This document shows positions 15,326 to 23,647 of a stretch of DNA of 64,000 bases, one piece after another. A model generated the notes under the pieces. It was not told the origin of the DNA and made no database searches. It saw only the letters and a program-made list of their open reading frames with translations. The stretch covers positions 1-64,000 of the forward strand of contig CAYRQT010000003.1 of assembly GCA_964426655.1 (NCBI GenBank), read 5' to 3'. This stretch comes from RGIG8306 sp964426655. Lineage in GTDB: Bacteria; Bacillota; Clostridia; Lachnospirales; Lachnospiraceae. Numbering within the stretch: the stretch's first letter is position 1; each line of letters starts with the position of its first letter. A program made the position numbers and the translations under genes.

Positions 15326-17015
15326 ACTCCCCCCACCTTTCTGTTACCCTTTCCTTCACTTCCGGTGTCATGACAATATCCGTAGGCCAGGAGCGGGTCA
15401 ATCCCTCTTTTTTCCATTTTGCCGTAGCATCCACTCCTATTTTCCTATCCAGAACCACCAGATCTCTGGCTGCGTCAATATTGTTGAACACCTTCCAAAA
15501 CACTGTTCGTAAATCTTTTTCATCCACGGTGTCATCCACGCAAATGACCAGCTTATCCGAATGCTGCTTCAGATAGCTGCGTACTCTCTCCCTTCCTTCA
15601 AAAGGCGCCGCTTTATGAATGGTAAACACCTTAAGGCGTGCGTCTTTCCGGACTTTTCCTTTGTTCTCTTCCTTGGCTGTGGCATCAATGCCCATCCGGG
15701 TACCGTACAAGGGCAGAGCAGAAGCATGATCCAGGGCATCCAGAGGCCCCTCCGTCAGGCAGAAATCCTCCCTTCCCCGCACTTCTTCCAGGATTTTTTC
15801 CAAGACCACCACCTCCTGCTGCACAGGCACTTCCCCATCCGTTACAATGATCATTTTAGTGTACATCATCTGCCCCATCCCCCACAACGCATACATCACC
15901 TTCCTGGCAGCTCCAGGGTAGGTGTTGCGAATGGATACAATGGCACAATTGTGGAAAACCCCTTCCAGAGGCAGGTGCAGATCCACCAGTTCCGGAATCT
16001 GCAGACGCAAAAAGGGCAGAAAAATCCTTTCTGTGGCTTTAGCCAGATAACAGTCTTCCATAGGAGGACGTCCCACAATGGTGGCCGGATAGACAGGGCT
16101 TTTTCGATGTGTGAGGCATGTCACATGGAAACGGGGATACATATCTTCCAGGGAATAATACCCTGTGTGATCTCCAAAAGGACCCTCCATTACCAGATCC
16201 TCCTCAGGGTCCACATACCCCTCCAGAATGAACTCTGCATCTGCAGGCACTTCCAGATCATTGGTCAGGCACCTGACCATACGCACTCCCTTCTTCCTGA
16301 GCCAACCGGCAAACAGCATTTCGTCCACAGGTTTTGGCAGAGGGCTGGTGGCTGCATAGGTAATGGCCGGATCACATCCAAGGGCCACCGCTACAGGCAT
16401 CTTCATCCCCTTCTCTTTATATTGTCTGAAATTTTCCGAACCATCTTTGTGCTTATGCCAATGCATGGCCGTGGTCTGCCCATCCAAAACCTGCATACGG
16501 TACATCCCCACATTCTGCCCTTTACCAACCGCGCTTTTTGTAAAGACAATGGGCAGCGTAAGGAACCTTCCCCCATCCAGAGGCCAGCATTTTAACACAG
16601 GCAATGTGTTCAGGTCCGGATTTCTTTCCACCACCTCCTGACAATGTCCCCGAAAGGGCAGGTGCCAGGAAAAAACATGTACCAGCCTGAAAAAACGGGG
16701 AATGCTTTTGATCAGCGTTTTCCAGTGCAGATACTGTTCCAGCTGCAGATACCCCTCAATTTCTTTTCCAATATCATCCGGGGCTTCCTCCCCCAGTGCC
16801 ATGCCCATTCGTCTCCAGGTTCCCATAGCATTCATCAGCACAGGGTAGGTGGAGCCTATGGGATGGGTAAAGAGCACCGCCGGCCCCTGTTTTTTACTGA
16901 GCCGATCCACAATTTCCGTCATTTCCAGAACCGGATCCACCGGTACATCCACAATCACCAGTTCTTCCTGATCCTTTAAGTACTGGATAAAATGCTGCAG
17001 ACCTTTATATGCCAT
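15303..17015 (-). CDS. ubiD: UbiD-family decarboxylase (MqnL-like)
   Basis: Prenyl-FMN dependent decarboxylase of 570 residues, within the range of menaquinone-type UbiD proteins. Seen: the N-terminal family opening (LIKYL-like IQYLKDQEELVIVDVPVDP), metal/cofactor region GKGQNVGMYRMQVLDGQTTAMHWHKHK split over residues 190-215, and the catalytic stretch EFILEGYVDPEED followed by EGPFGDHTGYYS. The start lies 2 bases after the putP stop. With UbiA and UbiX it would remove the carboxyl group after prenylation in a futalosine-type menaquinone route. A catabolic hydroxybenzoate decarboxylase is the alternative, but the paired UbiA speaks against it. Confidence 0.9.
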   Translation of the reverse strand: MAYKGLQHFIQYLKDQEELVIVDVPVDPVLEMTEIVDRLSKKQGPAVLFTHPIGSTYPVLMNAMGTWRRMGMALGEEAPDDIGKEIEGYLQLEQYLHWKTLIKSIPRFFRLVHVFSWHLPFRGHCQEVVERNPDLNTLPVLKCWPLDGGRFLTLPIVFTKSAVGKGQNVGMYRMQVLDGQTTAMHWHKHKDGSENFRQYKEKGMKMPVAVALGCDPAITYAATSPLPKPVDEMLFAGWLRKKGVRMVRCLTNDLEVPADAEFILEGYVDPEEDLVMEGPFGDHTGYYSLEDMYPRFHVTCLTHRKSPVYPATIVGRPPMEDCYLAKATERIFLPFLRLQIPELVDLHLPLEGVFHNCAIVSIRNTYPGAARKVMYALWGMGQMMYTKMIIVTDGEVPVQQEVVVLEKILEEVRGREDFCLTEGPLDALDHASALPLYGTRMGIDATAKEENKGKVRKDARLKVFTIHKAAPFEGRERVRSYLKQHSDKLVICVDDTVDEKDLRTVFWKVFNNIDAARDLVVLDRKIGVDATAKWKKEGLTRSWPTDIVMTPEVKERVTERWGEYGLDPYL

Positions 17016-17017
17016 GG

Positions 17018-18553
17018 TTAAGCCTTCTCTTCCTTTATAAAAGCATTAAACATTGTTTCCACATCTTTTTCCGGTGCAGGTGTAACCAGGCTGACCACCA
17101 CAATGCATAGAACAGAAATTAAAAATGCGGGAAGCAGCTCGTAAATGGGCAGATAGGTATGAATCCAGTTTTTCCAGAGGAGGACAGAAATACCGCCGGA
17201 AAGGATTCCCGCCAATGCTCCCTGTCGATTCATTCTCTTCCAGTATAGAGAAAGAAGAATCGCTGGCCCAAAAGCAGCACCAAAACCCGCCCAGGCGTAG
17301 GAAACCAGATCAAAAACAGAGCTTTCCGGGTCGGCCGCCAGCAACAGTGCAATGGCAGAAATACCCAGAACGGTCAGCCGGCTAATCAGCACCCCGTGCT
17401 GAGATTTCATCCTTTTTCCAAAAAGCGTTTTGGCAATGTCTTCCGAAACTGCAGCGGAAGATACCAGAAGCTGTGAATCTGCAGTGCTCATGATGGCGGC
17501 CAGAATAGCAGAAAGCAAAATGCCGGCAAGAATAGCCAGTCCAGGCCCTTTTAGCAGACTCTGGGTCAGATAGATGAAAATCTTTTCTCCATCCAAAGCC
17601 GCCACTTCTTCCCCGCTCATGATAGTGGAAACATAAGCCCTGCCAATAATGCCCAGAAGAACAGCTGCACACAGGCTAATGAAAACCCATCCCATAGCCA
17701 GTCTTCTGGCTGGCCGGATTTCTTTTGCAGAACGAATACCCATAAACCGGGTGAGAATATGGGGCTGTCCGAAATAGCCCAGGCCCCAGGCCATAGTGGA
17801 TATAATGGTCAATCCACCGTACCCCATCCCAATACCTGTCCATGCCTCAATCCCAAGGCCTTCTGGCAGCCCTGAAAGCGAAGCGGCCAGGTCAAAGGTC
17901 TCCGAGAATCCCCCCATTCGGGTCACTGCCAGAATGGGTAAAAGAACGATGGCAAAAAGCATTAAAATCCCCTGGAATAAATCTGTCCAGCAAACTGCTT
18001 TATATCCCCCAAGAAAGGTATAAGAAACAATCACTATGGCTCCGACCAGCAATGCAGCATAATAATTCAGGCCAAAGACCGCATTAAAAAGTTTTGCGCC
18101 GGCTGAAAATTGGGCTGCGGTGTAGACCAGAAAGAATATCACGATAAACACTGCAGAAATCATCCGAATCCAGTGGCCCCTGTCCTGAAAACGATTTTCC
18201 AGATAAGCAGAAATGGTAATGGCATTGTCTGCCTTTTCCGAATAATTCCGGAGACGCTTGGCCAGGAGCAGCCAGTTAAGATAGGTCCCTAAGAAAAGTC
18301 CCAGAGCCGTCCAGAAGGCCTCAGCGATTCCATTATTCTTTGTCAGCAAAAAGGCAGTTCCGGGTAATCCCATCAACAGCCATCCGCTCATGTCCGATGC
18401 CTGGGCGCTCATGGCGGTCACCCAGAAATTCATGTTTCTTCCCCCAAGAAAGTAATCCTTTTCATTCTTTGTTCTTTTGTAGAAATAAATGCCCACCCCC
18501 AGCATAAAGGCCAGATACGCTACAAATACCACTGCGTGAAACACTTGATCCAT
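17018..18553 (-). CDS. putP: PutP-type Na+/solute symporter
   Basis: Sodium:solute symporter of 511 residues with about 13 membrane helices. It matches Na+/proline symporters closely: ASDMSGWLLMGLPG, WTDLFQGILMLFAIVLLPI, WGLGYFGQPHILTRFM and SYAWAGFGAAFGP are all PutP hallmarks. The start at 18553 has AGGAG upstream; a longer frame to 18724 would run through the promoter. It is the first gene of the operon that continues into ubiD with a 2-base gap. Proline is the best substrate guess, but its fixed link to the quinone genes leaves open a different carboxylate. Confidence 0.9.
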   Translation of the reverse strand: MDQVFHAVVFVAYLAFMLGVGIYFYKRTKNEKDYFLGGRNMNFWVTAMSAQASDMSGWLLMGLPGTAFLLTKNNGIAEAFWTALGLFLGTYLNWLLLAKRLRNYSEKADNAITISAYLENRFQDRGHWIRMISAVFIVIFFLVYTAAQFSAGAKLFNAVFGLNYYAALLVGAIVIVSYTFLGGYKAVCWTDLFQGILMLFAIVLLPILAVTRMGGFSETFDLAASLSGLPEGLGIEAWTGIGMGYGGLTIISTMAWGLGYFGQPHILTRFMGIRSAKEIRPARRLAMGWVFISLCAAVLLGIIGRAYVSTIMSGEEVAALDGEKIFIYLTQSLLKGPGLAILAGILLSAILAAIMSTADSQLLVSSAAVSEDIAKTLFGKRMKSQHGVLISRLTVLGISAIALLLAADPESSVFDLVSYAWAGFGAAFGPAILLSLYWKRMNRQGALAGILSGGISVLLWKNWIHTYLPIYELLPAFLISVLCIVVVSLVTPAPEKDVETMFNAFIKEEKA

Positions 18554-18590
18554 TTTTTTCTCCTGTTTATCTTTTTTGATAACTTTTTTT

Positions 18591-18619
18591 ATTATACAGA
18601 GGATCAGGCACTTTGACAA
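18591..18619 (-). promoter_or_regulatory. Promoter of the putP-ubiDAX-ABC operon
   Basis: Minus-strand TTGTCA (18614-18619) and a perfect TATAAT (18591-18596) spaced by 17 bases, 37 bases before the putP start. No other promoter is visible before the next six genes. Confidence 0.7.
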
Positions 18620-18711
18620 GTCAATCCCCTCCAGGTGTAATCCACTGTCCCACGTATGGCTTTCTTTTATTAGGTCTGAAGCATCGCAAACTTTATCTCT
18701 TTTTGCATTTA

Positions 18712-18740
18712 TTGACTTATGCAAAACCCTTTGCTATAGT
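18712..18740 (+). promoter_or_regulatory. Promoter of the iron alcohol dehydrogenase
   Basis: TTGACT (18712-18717) and TATAGT (18735-18740) with 17 bases between, followed by the ribosome site TAGGAGGTG. Confidence 0.65.
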
Positions 18741-18762
18741 GGGAACGTTTAGGAGGTGGAAT

Positions 18763-19893
18763 ATGTTTTTTCAATATCATTTACCCGTGAATCTGATCTT
18801 TGGTACCGGACGGGTGGAAACCCTGGGTTCGGAAACCGCAAAATGGGGGACCCGTGCTTTAGTCGTGACCGGCAAGGGCAGCACAAAGAAAAGCGGTCTT
18901 CTGGATCGGGCTTTGTCCATACTAAAGGCGGCAGGTGTTTCTGCTGTAGTCTTTGACCAGGTAACGCCCAACCCTCTCACTACCACAGCGTATGAGGCTG
19001 CCGCCCTGGCAAAAGCAGAAGGTTGTGATGTAGTGGTGGGTCTAGGCGGAGGACGTATTATGGATGCTGCCAAAGCCACTGCCTTTTTATGCCGCAATGA
19101 CGGCGATGTCAATGACTACATTTTCGGCCGGATCCAGGGCAGAGAAGGTCTTCCCATTGTTCTGGTACCCACTACCTGCGGAACCGGCAGTGAGGGCAAT
19201 GGCTTTGCTGTATTGACCAATCCGGATACCGGAGATAAAAAATCCCTGCGTGGCACTTTCATTGTGCCTAAGGCCTCCATCATAGATCCTGATCTGATGA
19301 AGACCATGCCCCCTAAGGTGTTGGCAAGCGTTGGATTTGATGCCCTTTGCCACAACATGGAAGCCTATCTGTCCCGCATCGGACAACCCATGACGGACAT
19401 CATGTCCCAGGAAGGCATTCATCTTACTGCAGGAAATCTGCTGCGGGCCTATCAGGATCCATCTGACACCGCCGCATGGGAAGCCATTACCTGGGCCAGT
19501 ACCATCGGCGGTATGGTCATTCATTCAGCAGGCGTTACAGCGCCTCATGGCATGGAACATCCTGCCAGCGGGTTAAAGGACATTGTCCATGGCAACGGAC
19601 TGGCGGCACTGACCCCTGTGGTCTATGAGGCCTCTGTTGACGCAGATCCCGAGAAATTCGGACGCATTTCCCAGCTTTTAGGGGGAAAAGACGCCTCTGA
19701 CTGTGTGGATCGGATTGTCCGCCTTCTGGAAGCCCTCCACTTACGAGTGACCCTTTCCCAACTGGGTATTTCTGCCAAAGATATTCCCTGGATGACAGAA
19801 AACTGCCTAAAGGTTTCCGGCCCCAGCATGCAGAATCACCCCAGACAGTTTGGGGCAGAAGAAATTGCTATCCTGTATGAAAAGGCCCTGTAA
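18763..19893 (+). CDS. Iron-containing alcohol dehydrogenase
   Basis: Group III (Fe-dependent) NAD(P)-linked alcohol dehydrogenase, 376 residues. Seen: nucleotide-binding GLGGGRIMDAAKATAF, PTTCGTGSEGNGFAVLTN, and the metal ligands in the region FDALCHNMEAYLS and later HPASGLKDIVHGNGLAAL. Usually the first motif is GGGSxxD; here Ser is replaced by Arg-Ile (GGGRIMD), which may alter cofactor choice. The start at 18763 has the strong site AGGAGGTGG. It is monocistronic between its own promoter and a terminator. The substrate (butanol, propanediol or similar) cannot be inferred. Confidence 0.9.
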   Translation: MFFQYHLPVNLIFGTGRVETLGSETAKWGTRALVVTGKGSTKKSGLLDRALSILKAAGVSAVVFDQVTPNPLTTTAYEAAALAKAEGCDVVVGLGGGRIMDAAKATAFLCRNDGDVNDYIFGRIQGREGLPIVLVPTTCGTGSEGNGFAVLTNPDTGDKKSLRGTFIVPKASIIDPDLMKTMPPKVLASVGFDALCHNMEAYLSRIGQPMTDIMSQEGIHLTAGNLLRAYQDPSDTAAWEAITWASTIGGMVIHSAGVTAPHGMEHPASGLKDIVHGNGLAALTPVVYEASVDADPEKFGRISQLLGGKDASDCVDRIVRLLEALHLRVTLSQLGISAKDIPWMTENCLKVSGPSMQNHPRQFGAEEIAILYEKAL

Positions 19894-19912
19894 AACCCCA
19901 CAGTACGAAAAA

Positions 19913-19946
19913 AGGCCCTGCCCAGTATCATCACTGGGCAGGGCCT
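19913..19946. terminator. Bidirectional terminator (adh / metA)
   Basis: Perfect 14-base-pair hairpin with a 6-base loop (19927-19932), followed by a T-rich run on the plus strand, between the convergent alcohol dehydrogenase and metA. Confidence 0.85.
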
Positions 19947-19951
19947 CATTT

Positions 19952-20884
19952 TTATATCATGTATTCCGGCTCTCCTCCTTCCAGATCGTATGGGGTCACC
20001 TGATACACATAATAATTCAGCCAGTTCGTATAAAGCATATTGGCATGGCACCGCCAGTCCAGCAGAGGTGTATATGCGGGATTGTCCTGGTAATAATAAT
20101 GTTCCGGAACCTCCACGGGAATACCCTTAGCCAGATCCCGGCTATATTCTCCATCCAATGTCATCCGGTCATATTCCGGATGGCCCAGCACAAAACAATG
20201 TTTTCCGTCATTGCTCTGAACAATGCACACCCCCGCTTCATCGCTGACTGCCAGAAGCTGTAAATCCGGATGGGCCATAATGTCTTCAGGACGCACGGTA
20301 CTGTAACGGCTATGAGGGGCTTTGAACTGATCATCAAAGCTTCTGACCAGTGGGCAGCGCCGATCCAGGATGCGGTTGAGGTACACGCCGGAATATTTGC
20401 GGTCCGTATTCACCTTCTGAATGCCATAGTGATAGTACAAACCCGCCAGGGCCCCCCAGCAGATGTGCATGGTGGAGGTCACATGGGTCTTACTCCACTC
20501 CATAATGGTCGCCAGCTCCGGCCAATAGTCCACATCCTCATATTCCATATGTTCCAAGGGTGCACCAGTGATAATCAGGCCATCAAATTTACGCTGGCGA
20601 ATTTCCTCAAAGGTCTTATAGAACTTATTCAGATGATTCATGGATGTGTTGCGAGACTCATGGGTGGCAATGCGCAAAAAGGTCATTTCCAACTGAAGGG
20701 GGGTGTTGGACAAGGCCCGCAGCAGCTGCGTCTCATATTCTTCTTTTGCCGGCATTAAATTTAAAATGGCAATTTCCAGTGGTCGGATGTCCTGGTTCAT
20801 GGCCCGGTCTTCATCCATAACAAATATATTCTCTGAGTCCAGTACAGCTCGGGCCGGCAGTCCGTTTTGAATTTTAATTGGCAT
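19952..20884 (-). CDS. metA: Homoserine O-acetyltransferase (MetA family)
   Basis: First committed step of methionine synthesis: acylation of homoserine. The 310-residue length and sequence fit MetA. Seen: the catalytic cysteine C142 in HICWGALAG, catalytic His/Glu later in FVLGHPEYDRMTLDGEY. The residue that sets acyl-donor choice (position 111, after TGAPL) is Glu, not the Gly of E. coli; published work on B. cereus MetA ties Glu111 to acetyl-CoA. So O-acetylhomoserine is the likely product despite the usual succinyltransferase label. It follows ligA by 13 bases, leaving no room for a methionine riboswitch of its own. Confidence 0.92.
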   Translation of the reverse strand: MPIKIQNGLPARAVLDSENIFVMDEDRAMNQDIRPLEIAILNLMPAKEEYETQLLRALSNTPLQLEMTFLRIATHESRNTSMNHLNKFYKTFEEIRQRKFDGLIITGAPLEHMEYEDVDYWPELATIMEWSKTHVTSTMHICWGALAGLYYHYGIQKVNTDRKYSGVYLNRILDRRCPLVRSFDDQFKAPHSRYSTVRPEDIMAHPDLQLLAVSDEAGVCIVQSNDGKHCFVLGHPEYDRMTLDGEYSRDLAKGIPVEVPEHYYYQDNPAYTPLLDWRCHANMLYTNWLNYYVYQVTPYDLEGGEPEYMI

Positions 20885-20897
20885 ATATATTCCTCCT

Positions 20898-22913
20898 TTA
20901 CAACGTTGAAGCTACAGTCTCTCCTTCCCGGGCAGCCTGTAGAAATTCAGCTTCCGTGATGACAGGAACACCCAGGGCCTGGGCTTTTTTGTTCTTGGAT
21001 GAAGCAGAAGCATTGTCATTATTGATCAGGTATTGGGTCTGCCCAGTTACGGAGGAGGTCACCTTCCCCCCTCTTTCTTCAATGTACTGCTGCAAAGCCT
21101 TGCGGTTTTCAAACTGGTGTACCGCCCCTGTGATGACAAACGTCTTTCCCTGAATAAAGCGGTTGACGGTTTTTGTTTTAGGTTTTTCCACTTCCAAAAG
21201 GTCCAAAAGATCCTGGATTTCCTTCTGATTTTCCGGTTTTTCCATGAATGTCATATAGCCTTCCGCCATAATTTCTCCAACACCGGGAATAGCTGTCAAT
21301 GCCTCTTTTGTAGCATGTCTGAGGGCTTCCCAATCTCCGCCGAAAGCCTCGCCGATCATCCGGGCATTTGCGGCGCCGATGCCCGGAATGCCCAGTGCAT
21401 ATAGCAGGCGGGCAGTGGTGGTGTGTCGGGCTCTTTTCAGTGCTTCCTGCAGTTTCTCATAAGACTTTTCCCCAAACCCTTCCAATTGTACAAAAGCCTC
21501 TCTGTGCACTTCCAGCCGGAACAAATCCCCATAGCCGTGAACCCAGCCTTGTCCAATCAGTTTCTCAATGGTTGCCTCAGACATCCCCTCAATATTCAGG
21601 CCATCTCTGCTGGCAAAAAGAGCATAGCTTTTAATTTTCTTTGCAGGACAGTCCGGATTCATGCAACGCAGAACCCGTACATCTCCATCCTGCTGCAAAG
21701 TGGTTTTTCCCCCACAGGCAGGACATCTTTCAGGAATTGCCAGTCTTCCGCTTCCCGTAAGGTTCTCACTGATTTGTGGGATAATCATATTGGCCTTATA
21801 TACTTTAATTTCATCGCCAATGCCCAATCGAAGTTCCTCAACAATGGATACATTATGTACGCTTGCACGGCTGACTTGCGTACCCTCCAGTTCCACCGGT
21901 TCAAAAACCGCAACAGGATTTAATAGGCCTGTACGGGAGGGACTCCACTCCACCTCCAGCAAATGGGTCAGTGCCTGTTCATCCTCCCATTTATAGGCAA
22001 TGGAATGCCTTGGAAATTTGGCGGTCTGTCCCAGTGCCGCTCCAAAGGCAATATTATCAAAAGTCAGCACAAGTCCATCCGAAGGGATATCCTCTTTTCG
22101 AATGGCTTCCGCAAACCAGTCCCTTATCTTTGGAAGCGTCTTCTGATCTGTCAGACGGTAAAAGACGGTTTCAAACCCCAGGGCCTTTAACCAGTCCAGC
22201 TGGGCATGCCTCCAGGTCTCCACTTCTTCCAGCGTCGGCCCCACAGCGCCTGCCACAAACTGATCCCGTATAAATGATACCAGTCCAAAGGCATAAAAGC
22301 GTACATGCCGCTCTGCTGTTACCTGGCTGTTAAGCTGACGTACAGATCCGGCACACAGGTTTCGTGGATTTTTGTATCGGCTATCCAGCTCAGGAAGTGC
22401 CCGGTTAATGCTTTCAAAATCTGAATATCGAATGACTGCCTCTCCCCGCAGCACCAATTCCCCTTTATAGGGTATGCTTACCGGTAAGTTTTCAAAAGCC
22501 CTTGCATTTGGCGTGACCACCTCTCCAATTGTGCCGTTTCCCCTGGTAAGTGCTTTAACAAGATGGCCCTCTTTATATGTCAGAACAATCGTCAGCCCAT
22601 CCAGTTTCCAAGAGAGCATACCTGGCTGACCGCCCAGCCATTCCTGCAGCCGGGTCACTTCTTTTGTTTTATCCAGAGATAGCATGGGGGAAGGATGGGA
22701 TTCCTTTGGCAATTCACTGCGCACCTCGTACCCCACCTTATGTGTGGGACTTTGGGCCAGCACAATGCCCGTGCGCCTTTCCAATGTCTCCAGCTCATCA
22801 TAAAGGGCATCATAAGTGTAATTGCTCATGATTTCCCGACTCTCCTGATAATACACCCTGGCAGCCTGGGAAAGTTGGGCAACCAGTTCCTCCATCCGTT
22901 TTCTATCGTCCAT
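20898..22913 (-). CDS. ligA: NAD-dependent DNA ligase LigA
   Basis: Seals nicks in DNA using NAD+. The 671-residue length is standard. Domains in order: Ia NAD-binding (YDALYDELETLE), adenylation with the active Lys in KLDG (K103), OB fold, four-Cys zinc finger (CPAC, later CMNPDCPAK), helix-hairpin-helix region (GIPGIGAANARMIGEAFGG) and a C-terminal BRCT domain (IQGKTFVITGAVHQFENR). Its start codon shares one base with the stop of the upstream pseudouridine synthase (TAATG), so translation is coupled. Confidence 0.95.
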   Translation of the reverse strand: MDDRKRMEELVAQLSQAARVYYQESREIMSNYTYDALYDELETLERRTGIVLAQSPTHKVGYEVRSELPKESHPSPMLSLDKTKEVTRLQEWLGGQPGMLSWKLDGLTIVLTYKEGHLVKALTRGNGTIGEVVTPNARAFENLPVSIPYKGELVLRGEAVIRYSDFESINRALPELDSRYKNPRNLCAGSVRQLNSQVTAERHVRFYAFGLVSFIRDQFVAGAVGPTLEEVETWRHAQLDWLKALGFETVFYRLTDQKTLPKIRDWFAEAIRKEDIPSDGLVLTFDNIAFGAALGQTAKFPRHSIAYKWEDEQALTHLLEVEWSPSRTGLLNPVAVFEPVELEGTQVSRASVHNVSIVEELRLGIGDEIKVYKANMIIPQISENLTGSGRLAIPERCPACGGKTTLQQDGDVRVLRCMNPDCPAKKIKSYALFASRDGLNIEGMSEATIEKLIGQGWVHGYGDLFRLEVHREAFVQLEGFGEKSYEKLQEALKRARHTTTARLLYALGIPGIGAANARMIGEAFGGDWEALRHATKEALTAIPGVGEIMAEGYMTFMEKPENQKEIQDLLDLLEVEKPKTKTVNRFIQGKTFVITGAVHQFENRKALQQYIEERGGKVTSSVTGQTQYLINNDNASASSKNKKAQALGVPVITEAEFLQAAREGETVASTL

Positions 22914-23647
22914 TATCCCTGCTCCTGTTCCAATAATGCCCTTTTTTCCTCATCTGAGAGAATGCGCCATTCCCCTTCTGTCAGATTTCCCAAGGTCAGC
23001 CCCATAATGCGTACACGTTTCAGCCGGGAGACGGAAACCCCCTGCGCCTGGCACATCCGCCGGATCTGGCGGTTAAGGCCCTGCGTCAGGACGATGTGAA
23101 AAGTTCTGGGCCCTGTTTTCCATGCCCTGCATGGTCTGGTGACAGTATCCACCAGCACTTTTCCCTGTCTTTCAATGCGAATGGGTACCCCACTTTTCAT
23201 GCTCTGTAAAAAAGCGGCACTTACCGGCCTGTCTATGGTCACTTCATACTCTTTTTCATGATAATGACGACTCTTTAAAATGAGATTTACCAGACTACCG
23301 TCATTGGTCAGGAGAAGTAGTCCCTCTGAATCTTTGTCCAGTCGTCCCACCGGGTAAATACGAGTGGAAAATCCCACAAAATCCACCACATTTCCTGGTT
23401 CCGACGCTGTGGTACATACAATTCCCCTGGGTTTATTCAACGCCAGTATCACTTGCTGCGGTTTTTCATCTCCCACCGTTTTTCCATCTATGGCAACAAG
23501 ATCTCCCGGTATCACCCGGGTCCCGGGAATGGCAGGTTGTCCATTCAGCGTGATGTGTCCCCCGGTCAGCAGCCTGTCTGCCTCCCGTCTGGAACATATG
23601 CCCCGCTCACTTAGCCATTTATTCAGTCTGGTGCCTTCCATCGGCAT
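22913..23647 (-). CDS. RsuA/RluB-family pseudouridine synthase
   Basis: RNA pseudouridine synthase of about 244 residues. Seen: N-terminal S4 domain (RLNKWLSERGICSRREADRL), then the catalytic motif GRLDKDSEGLLLLTNDG with the active Asp, and QGLNRQIRRMC near the end. RluB/RluE/RluF-type proteins act on 23S rRNA; the precise target base cannot be read. The first three Met codons are close together; I prefer 23647, 6 bases after AAAGG. The gene overlaps the queA 3' end by about 29 bases. Confidence 0.88.
   Translation of the reverse strand: MPMEGTRLNKWLSERGICSRREADRLLTGGHITLNGQPAIPGTRVIPGDLVAIDGKTVGDEKPQQVILALNKPRGIVCTTASEPGNVVDFVGFSTRIYPVGRLDKDSEGLLLLTNDGSLVNLILKSRHYHEKEYEVTIDRPVSAAFLQSMKSGVPIRIERQGKVLVDTVTRPCRAWKTGPRTFHIVLTQGLNRQIRRMCQAQGVSVSRLKRVRIMGLTLGNLTEGEWRILSDEEKRALLEQEQG

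Noticed and set aside
15561..16595. 344-codon plus-strand reading frame opposite ubiD
   Set aside because: It is antisense to a well-conserved ubiD, has no ribosome site, and its product is rich in His/Pro/Cys as expected for a shadow frame.
13857..17015. Ubiquinone biosynthesis as the role of ubiD-ubiA-ubiX
   Set aside because: Ubiquinone is confined to Proteobacteria and eukaryotes; this window is from an anaerobic Gram-positive type genome, so a menaquinone route fits better.
20885..20897. Methionine or SAM riboswitch in front of metA
   Set aside because: Only 13 bases separate ligA from metA, so no leader RNA fits.
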